Assembly (NCBI GenBank): GCA_013339895.1
Contig: JABACO010000021.1
Span: 1,526,441-1,590,440 of the forward strand
Source of the DNA: Ephydatia muelleri
Taxonomy: Eukaryota > Porifera > Demospongiae > Spongillida > Spongillidae
DNA length: 64,000 nucleotides
Direction of reading: 5' to 3'
The notes beneath the pieces are model-generated. The model was not told where the DNA came from. It saw nothing but the letters and a program-made list of their open reading frames with translations, and ran no database searches. A program made the position numbers and the translations under genes. Below are positions 43,796-56,170 of this stretch, in pieces. The number at the start of each line of letters is the position of its first letter. Position 1 is the first letter of the stretch.

Positions 43796-44309
43796 TAGGT
43801 ATTCCAGTTGTCAGGAACAATCTTTCTCACTAGCCCTCATGGGAAAAGTTTACATAAAACCCACAACTTATAACCCTCCTAATTTAATAGGTGGTACAAA
43901 TGAAACTACAAAGACCTGAGTTACATCTCTCAGCTCTTTGGCCTTCTACAACACATTTGATACATAAACATACAAACTTGTGACAACACCATACATGTAC
44001 AAAGCCAAATACAAATGTCACATAGTCTGCATATTCAGCAGGCATTAAATGACCACACAAAGCTTTCCATTTGAGTTTGTCACCTGGAGGGTGGCTGGCA
44101 GTCCATGCCACATTGTTCATCAAGGTGGGTCCAATCCCTGGCCCATACGAGGCGGTCCCCACTGAGCCTGGAACCTGAACTGCTGGCAGACCACCTAGGT
44201 ATGTACACTTCACTAACACTCAAGAGGAGTTCTTTTTAACTGACCAGATTGGGGGGAGGAGGGAATACCTTGAGAGTAGTGGGGGAAAAACAATAACATG
44301 ATAACATGA

Positions 44310-44616
44310 TGTGATGGGAAGGAGGGGACAGTGATGGGGAGGAGGGGACAGTGATGGGGAGGAGGGGACAGTGATGGGGAGGAGGGGACAGTGATGGGGA
44401 GGAGGGACAGTGATGGGAGGAGGGGACAGTGATGGGGAGGAGGGGACAGTGATGGGGAGGAGGGGACATGATGGGGAGGAGGGACAGTGATGGGATGAGG
44501 GGACAGTGATGGGGAGGAGGGGACAGTGATGGGTAGGAGGGGACAGTGATGGTGAGGAGTACAGTGATGGGGAGGGGGGACATTGATGAGTAGGGCGGGG
44601 ACGTGATGGGAGGAGG
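44310..44616. repeat. 20-bp tandem repeat, second orientation, abutting the gap
   Basis: About fifteen units of GTGATGGGGAGGAGGGGACA run directly into the run of N. The gap probably exists because this array could not be assembled. Confidence 0.9.
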
Positions 44617-45616
44617 NNNNNNNNNNNNNNNNNNNNNNNNNNNNNNNNNNNNNNNNNNNNNNNNNNNNNNNNNNNNNNNNNNNNNNNNNNNNNNNNNNNN
44701 NNNNNNNNNNNNNNNNNNNNNNNNNNNNNNNNNNNNNNNNNNNNNNNNNNNNNNNNNNNNNNNNNNNNNNNNNNNNNNNNNNNNNNNNNNNNNNNNNNNN
44801 NNNNNNNNNNNNNNNNNNNNNNNNNNNNNNNNNNNNNNNNNNNNNNNNNNNNNNNNNNNNNNNNNNNNNNNNNNNNNNNNNNNNNNNNNNNNNNNNNNNN
44901 NNNNNNNNNNNNNNNNNNNNNNNNNNNNNNNNNNNNNNNNNNNNNNNNNNNNNNNNNNNNNNNNNNNNNNNNNNNNNNNNNNNNNNNNNNNNNNNNNNNN
45001 NNNNNNNNNNNNNNNNNNNNNNNNNNNNNNNNNNNNNNNNNNNNNNNNNNNNNNNNNNNNNNNNNNNNNNNNNNNNNNNNNNNNNNNNNNNNNNNNNNNN
45101 NNNNNNNNNNNNNNNNNNNNNNNNNNNNNNNNNNNNNNNNNNNNNNNNNNNNNNNNNNNNNNNNNNNNNNNNNNNNNNNNNNNNNNNNNNNNNNNNNNNN
45201 NNNNNNNNNNNNNNNNNNNNNNNNNNNNNNNNNNNNNNNNNNNNNNNNNNNNNNNNNNNNNNNNNNNNNNNNNNNNNNNNNNNNNNNNNNNNNNNNNNNN
45301 NNNNNNNNNNNNNNNNNNNNNNNNNNNNNNNNNNNNNNNNNNNNNNNNNNNNNNNNNNNNNNNNNNNNNNNNNNNNNNNNNNNNNNNNNNNNNNNNNNNN
45401 NNNNNNNNNNNNNNNNNNNNNNNNNNNNNNNNNNNNNNNNNNNNNNNNNNNNNNNNNNNNNNNNNNNNNNNNNNNNNNNNNNNNNNNNNNNNNNNNNNNN
45501 NNNNNNNNNNNNNNNNNNNNNNNNNNNNNNNNNNNNNNNNNNNNNNNNNNNNNNNNNNNNNNNNNNNNNNNNNNNNNNNNNNNNNNNNNNNNNNNNNNNN
45601 NNNNNNNNNNNNNNNN
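44617..45616. other. Assembly gap (1000 N)
   Basis: A run of exactly 1000 N. The round number suggests a scaffolding placeholder, so the true distance is unknown. Reading frames drawn across it are meaningless. Confidence 0.99.
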
Positions 45617-45879
45617 GGGGGGGGGGCTGGAGGGGGCTTGGCCCCCCCCCCTGCGATTTCAGCTTGTACAGTGACCTCAGCGCTTGGCCCCCCCCCCCCC
45701 CCCCCCCCAATATGTGTATGCACACGTACATGTATTTAGCAGCCTGTGTGCCTCCAGTCCTCTAATAGCTTTGTCGAACGCGTCACTCTTCTCTTGATTA
45801 ATACGGTCTTCCGTAAGGGGTTAAAAATATTACGTCACAATGACGCCAAATTTGTTTGGACAAGCCATGGCTTCGTCCA

Positions 45880-46609
45880 AGGCTCCCTGCATGCCGTACA
45901 TTACTATCGTTAACTAAGTTTGGATTTACTTGTACGGCGAAGATAAAAGAGCCAGAGGTAGCGGCATGTAACCAAGGTGATAATATAGGTGTTGCTTCGG
46001 CCCCCGAAATACCAAATGGAACCAATGCCTCTACCTCTGTAGTCTGGGGACCAGATGACTGCCATTCATCTGTTCGCCAAACTACGGCCTCTGCTGCCAC
46101 AAGCAGGGGAAGCACTGCTAAGACTGCATCCAAAAGAGCTGTTGATACCAGTACCAATTCCCCCACCTCCAAGAAAAAGAAATTAGCAAGTCAGCTGCTA
46201 CACTTTAATGACACTGAACGTGGAATGTTGTCAACTGAAGTGGAGCTGATTATTACTGAGATTACAATGGTGAAAAAAGCAACTGAATTGTCAGAGATGA
46301 AAATGAATGACATGTGCAAATGGCTGCATACCAAGTCAGGCATGCAGCTACCCGCTTACTCAGCGTTTGTATGCTCTTGTAAGTGTGCTGCCTTACTCCT
46401 CAGCTGCATGTGAGAGGAACTTCTCTGGGTTGAAATTTGTTAAGAACCGCCTCAGGTCTACCATTGGTGACGACTTTTTGGATGATCTATTGACCATGCT
46501 TAATGACCTGGTGGATGCTATTCTCAAAGCAGATGACAGTGACACTTCATTCACTCAAGCCATTAACTACTTTGCCACACAGTTTGGGAAGAGAAGGGAA
46601 AAGATGTGA
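45880..46609 (+). pseudogene. hAT transposase C-terminal fragment
   Basis: The first frame holds a lysine-rich segment (TSKKKKLASQLLHFND). After a frame change near 46330 the sequence reads YPLTQRLYALVSVLPYSSAA, CERNFSGLKFVKNRLRSTIG, the hAT dimerisation motif (LPxSSAxxERxFSxLKxIKxRLRSTM). The catalytic part is missing. Poly-C-bearing repeat remnants flank it (45617-45711; 46930-46982, ending AATCCTGGCTCCGCCAGTG). Confidence 0.78.
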
Positions 46610-47011
46610 TCCACTGAGTAATTGCGTAGTAAATCATCAAACCAACTGCTTCATTTATTTATTATTTCAATGTGTTATTCCCATCACAATTTTTCATGTT
46701 ATCACAATCACAATTTAAAGCCAGGAGAAATAAAACATGGTTCAATGATTCTGCATCAGTACTAGTATAGAAGTTATATTATCCATGGATTCCATGCACG
46801 ATGATAAAATGTAACACGTTTAATATATTAAAACTAGGAAGAGCTTTTCGCTTCTGGCATCTGCACCAGAAACCAACACGCGTTAGCTGGTCCCGTCGGG
46901 ACTCGGGAGGGAGTGTCCCTCCCGTTAAGTTGGCCCCCCCCCCCCCCCCCCCCCCTATAATAAAATCCTGGCTCCGCCAGTGAGCTTTGTGTCTAAAACT
47001 TGCTTGTTCAT

Positions 47012-47056
<45 letters not shown>

Positions 47057-47956
47057 CGTGTGTGTGTGTGGTGCAATCATACACAATGTGGAGAAGATTA
47101 TATAAGCTTCATCATCAAATTCTGTGGCCACAAGTTCAATGCGCTTTGATCTGAGTATGGACAAGGATGCCATTCATTTGACTGTGCAATTGAGACACAA
47201 TCCAGTGGCTGCATAGAATACAGTCATGATTGGTGCTGCGTGTAACGCATACTATGGGATGCCACAGGTTTCTGGTACACACACACACATGCATACAGTG
47301 CCATAGATGATGTCATACTTCATAAAGTACTCCCTTCACCTTCCATCTCACAGAGAAATGGTGCTGGTAAGCTTAGATAGCTGCTATATGCACCAGAAAT
47401 AATATTATTATAATTGTATAATTTTACATTTTATATACATAATTTATCTTTGATGCAATGAACCTCTTGGCTCATGTGTCTACCAAATCCTCATTTGGAT
47501 CTACTTCTTTTTTCAAGACATTAATCAATGGCACATCACAGGGTCACTGTATGTCCTGGAGAGAGCTGTGGAGACACTACATGTATAGCCTCATCTGATG
47601 CCTGGTGCACCACTTCAATCAAATAGGCCCCCTTTGATCCCACATGGCCCTTTAAATTCATTGATTTGAACACTAGCCACTGAACAAATTAAAAGCACAC
47701 CTTTAAGCATGTCTCAAAGCAAGCAATTTTTAGGTCTACATCACCAAGCAAACTGCATTGGGTATTTGGATGAGAAAAGATGACAGCTGTATAGCCTAAA
47801 AATGCTGTTAGGATGGGTATTGGAGAGTGTGAAACACTGGAGAACATTGTATGACTGCCAGCACGTGATGACTATGGGAACTGGAGGAGTGTGGGAACTG
47901 GATGTGCTTGTGTGGAAGAAAGAGAAAGATCTGGTGATAGTTGCATGTTTAGCATG

Positions 47957-48004
47957 TTGCTAAATGTAGATGTGCACAACCTCATGCACATCTACATTTA
48001 GCAA
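47957..48004. repeat. Perfect 20-bp inverted repeat, 8-nt loop
   Basis: Arm TTGCTAAATGTAGATGTGCA and its exact reverse complement flank CAACCTCA. Confidence 0.9.
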
Positions 48005-48154
48005 TCGAACTATAGTTGATAATAGCCCAATGTTAAGTGATGAGATGATATAGGCATACAATAGACTAGTCTATTCTAGTAGGGTCATCAACATCCCACA
48101 GATCCATGTAATCATCGACAACTCATACAAACACACGCGCGTGCACGCGCATGC

Positions 48155-48222
<68 letters not shown>

Positions 48223-48680
48223 CTGTGTCAACGCAGCACAATGCAACATTGCTCCTACACTAATTGGAAGCATTCTTAGCATGGGAATGCACAAAGCAGC
48301 TGACACTGCATGTGTATTCTGGAACAGAATGACACTGGCCTGGATCCCTCTCATATTACAATAAGGATAGTGATCACTCCACTGGTATTGTGTACTGACT
48401 AATGTTACCTCAGTTAATTTGTAAGTTCTTACCTCAAATTGGGTAAGCTAATGGCTATGATATGTGTGCAAGCATTTTTCACCGTACAGCTGTGTTCATG
48501 TAACAATGTCATTAGGTACAAAGGGATGGCGGCGGCGTGCGCCACAAGGTCGGTCTTACCTCTCTGCAGTTGTCCTCCCGGGCTGTAGGGGAAAAGCGGC
48601 CCCTCCTCCCTCGCAGAGAATTTACCTTGGCATAGCTTAACGCTTGGTTGGATCGGATTTCATTTCGAGGTTGGCAGCAA

Positions 48681-48686
48681 CACGTG
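48681..48686. promoter_or_regulatory. E-box CACGTG upstream of the cryptochrome
   Basis: A palindromic CACGTG lies 186 bp before the cryptochrome ATG. A TATA-like TGTATATAAC lies at 48813-48822, about 50 bp before the ATG. CLOCK/BMAL-type factors bind this E-box in other animals. A single hexamer can occur by chance. Confidence 0.35.
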
Positions 48687-48871
48687 TGAATATAATATTG
48701 CATAAGGCGAAGCGTCACGAGATAACAACTGGGCAAGCATATTGACAGGTGTTTGTAACTAGAGCATCAGCACGCGCAAGCGGAAAATTGTTATGTAACA
48801 CGCCAACTCTCTGTATATAACTGAAGACCTCCATCTTGATCACCACATCGAAATTCACGAAAAAGCGAACA

Positions 48872-50682
48872 ATGGATACAGAATCGATCAGTACAAGTAA
48901 GCGCCATACCAGCGGTCTCCATATATGCGATTCCACTGCCTTCCCCCACCCTTTAACAGGCAGCTGTCCAAGCCTTTCTGGGGACGAAATCGAGAAGCAA
49001 TCGACTTCTGAAGACGTTATGAAGAGGTCCGAATCTCCGTGCCTCTCCACGCCCACCGTTCTCCACTGGTTTCGAATGAACTCGCTTCGGATGCACGACA
49101 ACCCTGCACTCCATAAAGCCATGACCGACCCAGCGAGGCGGTTCAGGTGTGTCTTTGTCATCGACCCCTGGTTTGCCGTAGGAGAAAAGCGGTTCTGCGT
49201 GAACCGCTGGAAGTTTCTCCTCGAGTGCCTTCACGACATCGACAAAAGGCTCCACTCCTTAAATAGCCGCTTGTACGTTGCCAAGGGTCATCCCATCGCG
49301 GTTCTGGAGAAGATGTGCGCCGATTGGAACGTTGAGTCGATAACTTACCAGGTAGACTGTGACCCGCGCAGCACAGCCGAAGAGCAGGCCCTCGACAAAC
49401 TGGCTCAAACCCTGAACATCGAGTCACACAAGTTCTACTCACACACTCTCTACGAGCCCGCTAAAGTGATAGCCTGCAACGGGAACAGACCACTGACGAC
49501 GTTCAAGGACTTCAAGGCCCTCCTGCCATTGCTGGGTGCACCAGAGTCACCTCTGAACCCCACATTGGCTGATTTTGGGAAGCTATTTGTCAGTGATGGT
49601 GACCTAAGTGAAGACTTCTCCATACCAACCCTAGCTGACCTTGGGTTTCCAAACGACCTCCTGTACACCAGCGAATGGATCGGGGGCGAAACCGAGGCCC
49701 TGAGGAAGCTACCCATTTACTGCCAGCTGAGAGCTCGTGCACCTACAAACCCCGTGGATACTCTGTTCGACAAGTCGGCCATGAGTCCTTACATCAAGTA
49801 CGGTTGCCTTTCAGTCCGCTACTTTCTGTGGACAGTGAAGTGGCTTGCCAAGAACAACCCAACCCTAGAAGTTTTGGCGAAGGACGTGTACTCCAAGCTT
49901 CTACTTAGGGAGTTCTATTTCACAGTGGCATTGCAGATACCAAATTTCGACACGAGCGTGAACAACCCGATATGCATCCCATACCCATGGGATAACGACT
50001 ACTCCGCCTTCAGGTTGTGGAAGGAGGGAAAGACTGGGTACCCTTGGATAGACGCTGCGATGAGGCAGCTGAACAAAGAAGGATGGATACACCACCACTT
50101 GAGGTAAGATCAAAGGCCTCGTGCGGCAGCAACGCATTTCAATGAATTCAATTAATGCAGGCTGACGACACAATTGGTTGTATATGACATTTATGGGTGC
50201 ACTAATGAGTAACAAACTTTGTTTTTCTTTTGTGTGGCAGGGAGAGTGCAGCGTCTTTCTTAACGCGCGGAGATCTGTGGGTCTCCTGGGTCTGGGGCAA
50301 GGATGTATTTGAAGAGCTGCTGCTGGACTACGAGCCAAGTGTCTCATGTGGATGCTGGATGAGAAGTTCGTGCTGTGCGTTTGTGACCGTCCCAGTCGAG
50401 CACTACTGTCCGGTCACGTTCGGTCAGAAGCTCGATCCCGAGGGGATTTACATCAAGACCTACGTGCCCGAACTGAAGGGCATGCCAGCAGAGTACATTT
50501 TCAGTCCGTGGCTGGCACCATTGGAGGTCCAGCAGGCCAGTAGGTGTGTCATTGGGGTGGATTACCCTTTACCTATAGTGGACCACAGCACAGCCGGGAC
50601 CCTCTGCTGTGAGAAGCTCAAGACTATCCTCCTCTCTGTACAAAGCTTGTCTGCAGAACCCAGTCGGACAGCGGTGCACTGA
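48872..50682 (+). CDS. CRY: Cryptochrome (photolyase/cryptochrome family)
   Basis: A flavoprotein blue-light receptor. Exons 48872-50103 and 50241-50682 give 557 aa. A ~60-residue N-terminal extension precedes the photolyase-related Rossmann domain (TVLHWFRMNSLRMHDNPALH). The FAD-binding helical domain includes MSPYIKYGCLSVRYF, LLLREFYFTVA, EGKTGYPWIDAAMRQLNKEG and FLTRGDLWVSW. The electron-transfer Trp triad is present (W373, W427, W450 by spacing). The first catalytic His of (6-4) photolyases is kept (H408), but the second is Glu412 (WIHHHLRES), which argues against (6-4) repair. The residue facing flavin N5 is Ser446 (SVSCGCW), where (6-4)/vertebrate types have Asn and insect type 1 has Cys. 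The C-terminal tail after SPWLAPLEVQQ is about 60 aa. Confidence 0.93.
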
Positions 50683-51527
50683 TGATTTGTGTGTTTTTTG
50701 CTTCCACTGTTCAGTCACTTTTCCTTTCTACTGTACATTCACATTATATGTCTTTCGTCTTCAAAGTGGTTTCCTCAATTTCATACTGATTAATATACCT
50801 CCTGAAATACCAGTCTTATGTTGTTCTCTTCGTTTGGCTAAGTTGGTGTTCAGGAGAGGAAGATTATAAAACCAATCGACAACCCACCTCAGTTACAATG
50901 TTTTTCAATTTTATTTTAGATTCTAGTACATTGCTTCTTATGCACTGGAATCGAACCTTCATGGAGTTGTAAGGCGCTGAATTTTTAATTAGCCATACAT
51001 TTCAACGAAAGCCTATTGAATGTATGCTCTACAGTAGGTCCGAAACGATCCCAATTATTTCTGGTTTATAAGTAATGGTACGACTATCCTAGCTTTGTTT
51101 TGCAGCTTTTTTTTCCTTTTAAAAAGTAAGTCACACCAGAGATCATAATATGATCTCTGGGTCACACGCGCTCTCCATTTTCGTCAATTACACCGTGTGA
51201 GTCCACGTTACACAGCCAGAAGTTTTTACTTGTTTCAAACCTGCACCCAATATTGAATCAGACTGTTTACCAGACCCTGGTAGACCTGATGCAGAATCGC
51301 TGATTCATATCAGATGGAGTAAGATTGATTCATACAAGTATTACACGAGGATTACCAAACCTCTGAAATATTGGTTGCGTACAGTCTGAATCAACGCGGT
51401 ATCCGATGAAAGCCGGAACGCTTTTACGGATGTTTACCACATTTAATGTATTTTGTCTTCACGAGGGTTCAATTCGCAATATAATACAAAGTTGAAACAA
51501 AACGCGTTACAAACAATACAATACCCA
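50683..51527. other. Spacer with dispersed repeat and small palindrome
   Basis: No gene. 50963-51010 repeats a segment at 12546-12593. CCAGAGATCAT and its complement (51137-51161) flank three bases. GAATCA/TGATTC motifs recur at 51250-51400 next to the transposase-like pseudogene. Confidence 0.5.
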
Positions 51528-52924
51528 TTAAACACAATACACGTTTAAACAGTACATCCAATCATGCTTGAAATGTAGAGCCTTTTCATTGGTGAGTTTC
51601 CTTTCAATCCTCCTGGACGAATCCCTCTCTTCAAATGTGCAAGTATCCGTGCAGCCATGGACAAGGGACACAGCACGCTTCACCTGGTTACAATCCACAG
51701 TAAAAATATTCTTGGTTAAAGAAACCAATGGACATTCGTAGTCATTCAACACAGGCTGTCCATTTAAGATGTAATCTTCACAGCCTTGCAGCAGACAGAA
51801 GCATTGCCCAGAGCATAACAGGCATGCAGCCAAGAATAGCGAGTACCTGTACTGGAATATAAACATTTATCACATGAACATACAGCAGTGGATCCAGGTA
51901 TGGGTGGAGGGGTGTAGTTACAGTGAGTGCGTGCCCTCGCCAAGGTAATAGGCTATAACTGGGGCCCATTGCTATTTAAACTTTGCCGAAATGTAATAAC
52001 AGCATCCCCCTAGTATCCGCCACTATATGCATAACACATTAGATTTGTTACCTGATTAGAGACGGTTTCAACGAAATCTCCTGCGTTCACTACTTCTGAA
52101 TCACGTGCTATGATCCCAGCAAAAACCTTAACATAATCCTCAGGTAGGCAGTGCAGAAGCTGAAATGTTGACTCCTTGGTCGTTCTGAAGTCCTTTAATA
52201 CATGTAGTTGGGTAACTAAGACCAACAATTCCAAGGTTGATATGTTTGCTCATTTGAGGATGTTTGGACCTAAGCTGTATGTAACATTATGTAAATGTAC
52301 CTTATGTATGTACGTATAGGTGTGCTCACTTTCCTTAGTGCTCCTGGACGATGCATACTTCTGCCAGCATTAAGCTGAACATTATTGAAGAAATGTTGCA
52401 TCATAGGAGACATTCTTTTCAAAGCATCACCACATCTAAATATGAGAGTCACATTATTTCGTATTCCAATACAACTATTATCTCTTTTAGCATACCGTAC
52501 ATTGCCAGAAGATGGGGCATCACACAGGTAACACAGATGCTGCTGTACAGCAAAATGATGGCAGATATCACAACTAGGTGAGAGTCGGTTGCTGTACGTG
52601 TATATATTCTGAGCTCTCACTGTTGCATTGAATGGTTCACATCTAAAAAATAAACAAGAATGTCTCTCAGGTTCAATAAACCCAACATTGCACTGCACAC
52701 ACAAACATACATACATACACAATCACATTGTCACACACCCACACACAAACACACACATGCATAATGACAAACACCCCCACACAAACACACACACACAAAC
52801 ACACCCACACACACACCCACACATGCATAATGACAAACACCCACACACAAACACACACACACAAACACACCCACACACACACCCACACCACACACACACC
52901 CACACACCCACACACCCACACACA

Positions 52925-52969
<45 letters not shown>

Positions 52970-55844
52970 TTCTGCACTGAATGCTGAACATGGTCCAAAC
53001 TCTTGCATAGATTGAACCAGGTGAAGTAGCAAGTGAATTTAGGTTTTCTTACTAGGTTAGGCATATAATCCTTCACATTAGTCACAAACTCTTCACAGAT
53101 TTGTTGTCACTGGAGCACCAGATCAACATAAAAAAAGTTGCAGTAGGCAATTTGGAATACCTGTTTTTATGTTCAAGTAATGTCACTGGTAAATAAGAGT
53201 TTGGAAGTACATACCTTAGACAAGCTCAGTAACACCTTCCTCTCATTAGTGCTCAAATATGGACTTAAAACGAAAACAGCCATCTGAGCCCATCCCTTGA
53301 AGTCTCTCCCAACAAAGGACTTAAAGTAACGGCAAACGTTACCATACATCTTAACGGTGAGGCCTGAATGAGGGAATGCATTCACCCTAGCAAGAACTTC
53401 ATCCTTCATCCTTTCAGTCAATTTTGGAACAAACTCCTTTAAAAGGTACTTGTAAGGCCCAAGTAGAAGAGTATGAAATACTTCTATTGGGATCCTCCTG
53501 AAACGTTTTAAGATAATCTTATATATATAATTATTATTATTATACAGCCACTACTTACCTGTAAAGATTTACTCTTATTTCCAACATAGGATTAGCTGTA
53601 GCTCTTAAGCCATACAGTGTCTGCATTTCCTTAGCACTCTGTACCGTTGGTTGAGAACGAATAGCCGCAATCTGATCGAGACATTTTTCAAGTGTTCTTT
53701 CTTCATCTATCATGTATGGATTCACACCTTAGGAATAATGCATAAGTACTATAATCCTAATGTTTTTCAACGTACCTCACAGATACGGCAAAACTTATTG
53801 GCTGCACTACCCAGATGGTTTGCCAGTTCAGAGGCACGTGGATTGTCACAAATGATGAGCATCAAAGGTGCCACAACCAAAACTTTCTCCTGACTTTGTG
53901 CATCATATATTTCTACACCCTCATTTTCTAATCTTGCCAGATCTTCAGATATTGGTCTCGCCATATCCGAAGGGGAGACGGAATCAGAGCAGCAGACAAA
54001 ATGTACATTGACATGCCATCCCATTTGCCTGCCTTGGAAGGCCAGCAAAGAGTAGATCCCAACTCTCAAACTTGTGCCACTTTTTACTTTTATTTCCACT
54101 TGTATCATCGGAGAAAAGAATAAGGGGCACCATTATAACTTTCCTGCCTGCTGCCTTGAACTTCCATGGATTTTGCATGAAATATAGCAATGTCTCCTGC
54201 AAATACTTAAGTATTCACATATACAGAAGCGTGTATTCAATCATCACCTGGTCATCAAATCTCTTAAAATGCTTGTGTTCTCCATCCCACTGCACAATGC
54301 ATTTTGGAGGTAGGGCCAGCTCATACACAACAGACAGAGGTACAACTAGATCCTCGTACAAGATGAGGGCATCATTGGGAAGTGTGACATCAGCACCTAC
54401 AACCACAGAGTTAAACTGGATTGCATCTAACATGACGTCTATGTGTACAAACACATCAAAACAGCCCTCCTAATGTGGTAAGTGAAATAAATTACATTGC
54501 ATTTCATAGAGAATATACCCTACCTTTTTGAAAAATTCCGTTACCAAGCCTTTTGTGAATCCCAGGTGAGGGTGGTAAAACAAAACAACATCCCTGGTGA
54601 AGACAGGAGTTCCGTTGGGAAGACAGACCATTGGTGCTCTAAAATGAGGGTCAGTCTTCCAACCTGCCATGATACAGTTTTCTGATAAGAGATGGTTATT
54701 ACATACAGCACATACACATGCTAATAAAATGTTACTTACGTGTAGCAGCCATCTGTATGGATTGGAAATCGTCTCAACAATGATGATGTGTCAGGACTTC
54801 CAAGACACTGAGATACAATGTCAACCAATGAAATCATCTAAAAAGGGTGTTCCATTAGGCGTCAGGCACTGTGGGTAGGTGTGAGTGTATATTGTATATT
54901 ATATATAATATTATATATAACTCATTCTCACTGATCTGGGGGAGAGCAAACCTGGCAATTTGAAAGCCTTTAACTGTTTCAAGCTTGGAACAGCACACCC
55001 ACACTGTTTAAGAATATACTGCACAAACGATATGACAGATTCTCCAACATGAAATATCACAGTAGGATAATACATAGTTCACTAACCATAGGCCTTGGAC
55101 CACTTTGTAGGAAATAGAACATTGCAAATATTTTGGTAGGAAATGGATAATAATCCAGACACAATGACTCGGTCTGTACATGTTCACCCAAAAAGGTATC
55201 AAAAGCTGTTAAGGTTAGCCGGGTTTATGCTTTTAAAATAGAATATGCGATCCAAAATGAACAATACCATTTACTAGCTCTTCATAATGTGCATCACATT
55301 GATCATTAGTACTGGAAGTATTATCATTAACCTCAGGTTCACCTTCTTGCTCTGAATGTGAGAACATGCTATATATGACAAATGAATATTAAGTATACCT
55401 GAGTTTTCTGGTGGTGAGGAGTTAAATAGGCTCTCATCAAAATCAAGCGCCATATCTGCGGATAATAATATACTTTTTTGTATCTATATAGCGACGGAGG
55501 GACAATTTCAGGGGTTTGGTACTTAGGGTTATGCCCTTCGTACTGCCGATATGGAATGGAAGGGTCAACAGCTACGTACAGAATTTTCATCCTACATACT
55601 AGTACCTCACGAGGTGCATCCTCCAGTGTTGCGAGACTGCTAGCAAAAGAAGTGTGAGACGCTCTCAACATACGTCGATCGAGATTGAACTGCATGGCGT
55701 GTAAAGGTCTCATCACACACGTGGCAACAGTGCAGAACTAACAGAGATAATGTACCATATAATACGGCATGCAGTTATTTAATCGATAAGCTTACGTTTT
55801 CGATCACCAATATACGCTTTCCCACCACGGTTTCGTGTAGCCAT
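51528..55844 (-). pseudogene. Large intron-rich transposase-like gene, decaying
   Basis: About 15 exon blocks on the minus strand. The first (55844) begins MATRNRGGKAYIGDRKRK and a Cys-rich HCCHVCDETFTRH segment follows. Later blocks: LCLDYYPFPTKIFAMFYFL, DVMLDAIQFNSVVVGADV, VPLILFSDDTSGNKSKKWHK, LIICDNPRASELANHLGSAA with CRICE, RIPIEVFHTLLLGPYKYLLK, MYGNVCRYFKSFVGRDFKGW, NATVRAQNIYTYSNRLSPS and a C-terminus with FKHDWMYCLNVY. Splice sites are mostly clean. One frameshift near 54025, another near 53030 and a stop near 53110 indicate decay. I recall close relatives as multicopy transposon-like proteins of basidiomycete fungi and some sponges; exact superfamily (perhaps KDZ-like) is uncertain. 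GAATCA-type motifs cluster at both flanks. Confidence 0.65.
52690..52970. repeat. CA-rich compound repeat
   Basis: ACACACCCAC/ACAAACAC repeat, with a higher-order duplication of about 75 bp (ATGCATAATGACAAACACCC occurs twice), inside an intron of the transposase-like pseudogene. Confidence 0.85.
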
Positions 55845-56170
55845 GTTTTTATTATTCGTTACCGTAAATTCGTTATTTTCGGCAGTTGTAATCAGTATTA
55901 CGGGTCTGCGATCAGTGATGCAGTGTCTGGGCACGAGATAAGCAGGGTAAATGCGCAAGCATACTTTTTGAATCAATCCTGTAATCACGAACTGGCTCAA
56001 ACTGTTAAAACATCAGATTGAATCAAAAAGTCATTATCAGGTTGTAATCAGTTTGAATCAACCAAGTACAACAGTCCACAATCAGACTGTTGTTATCAAT
56101 AGCTTTGGTTCAGACTGTGACCCACCCCTGGTTCAAACTGATAAGCACCACCAGTTTTGAATCAGATTGG

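Larger units (their letters stand above)
46610..48871. other. Intergenic region with repeats and a perfect hairpin
   Basis: (TG)n at 47015-47070, (CA)n at 48158-48221, a poly-C repeat remnant near 46936-46955 and a 20-bp perfect inverted repeat at 47957-48004. I see no gene. A minus-strand open stretch near 48540-48720 (RFSPTAREDNCRE) could be an exon of a gene divergent from the cryptochrome but is unsupported. Confidence 0.5.

Noticed and set aside
44220-45739. 500-codon frames across 44.2-45.7 kb
   Set aside because: Most of the length is N; the ends are tandem repeats.
48512-48736. Minus-strand exon opposite the cryptochrome promoter
   Set aside because: There is an open stretch with a GTAAGA-like donor, but no recognisable protein or partner exon.
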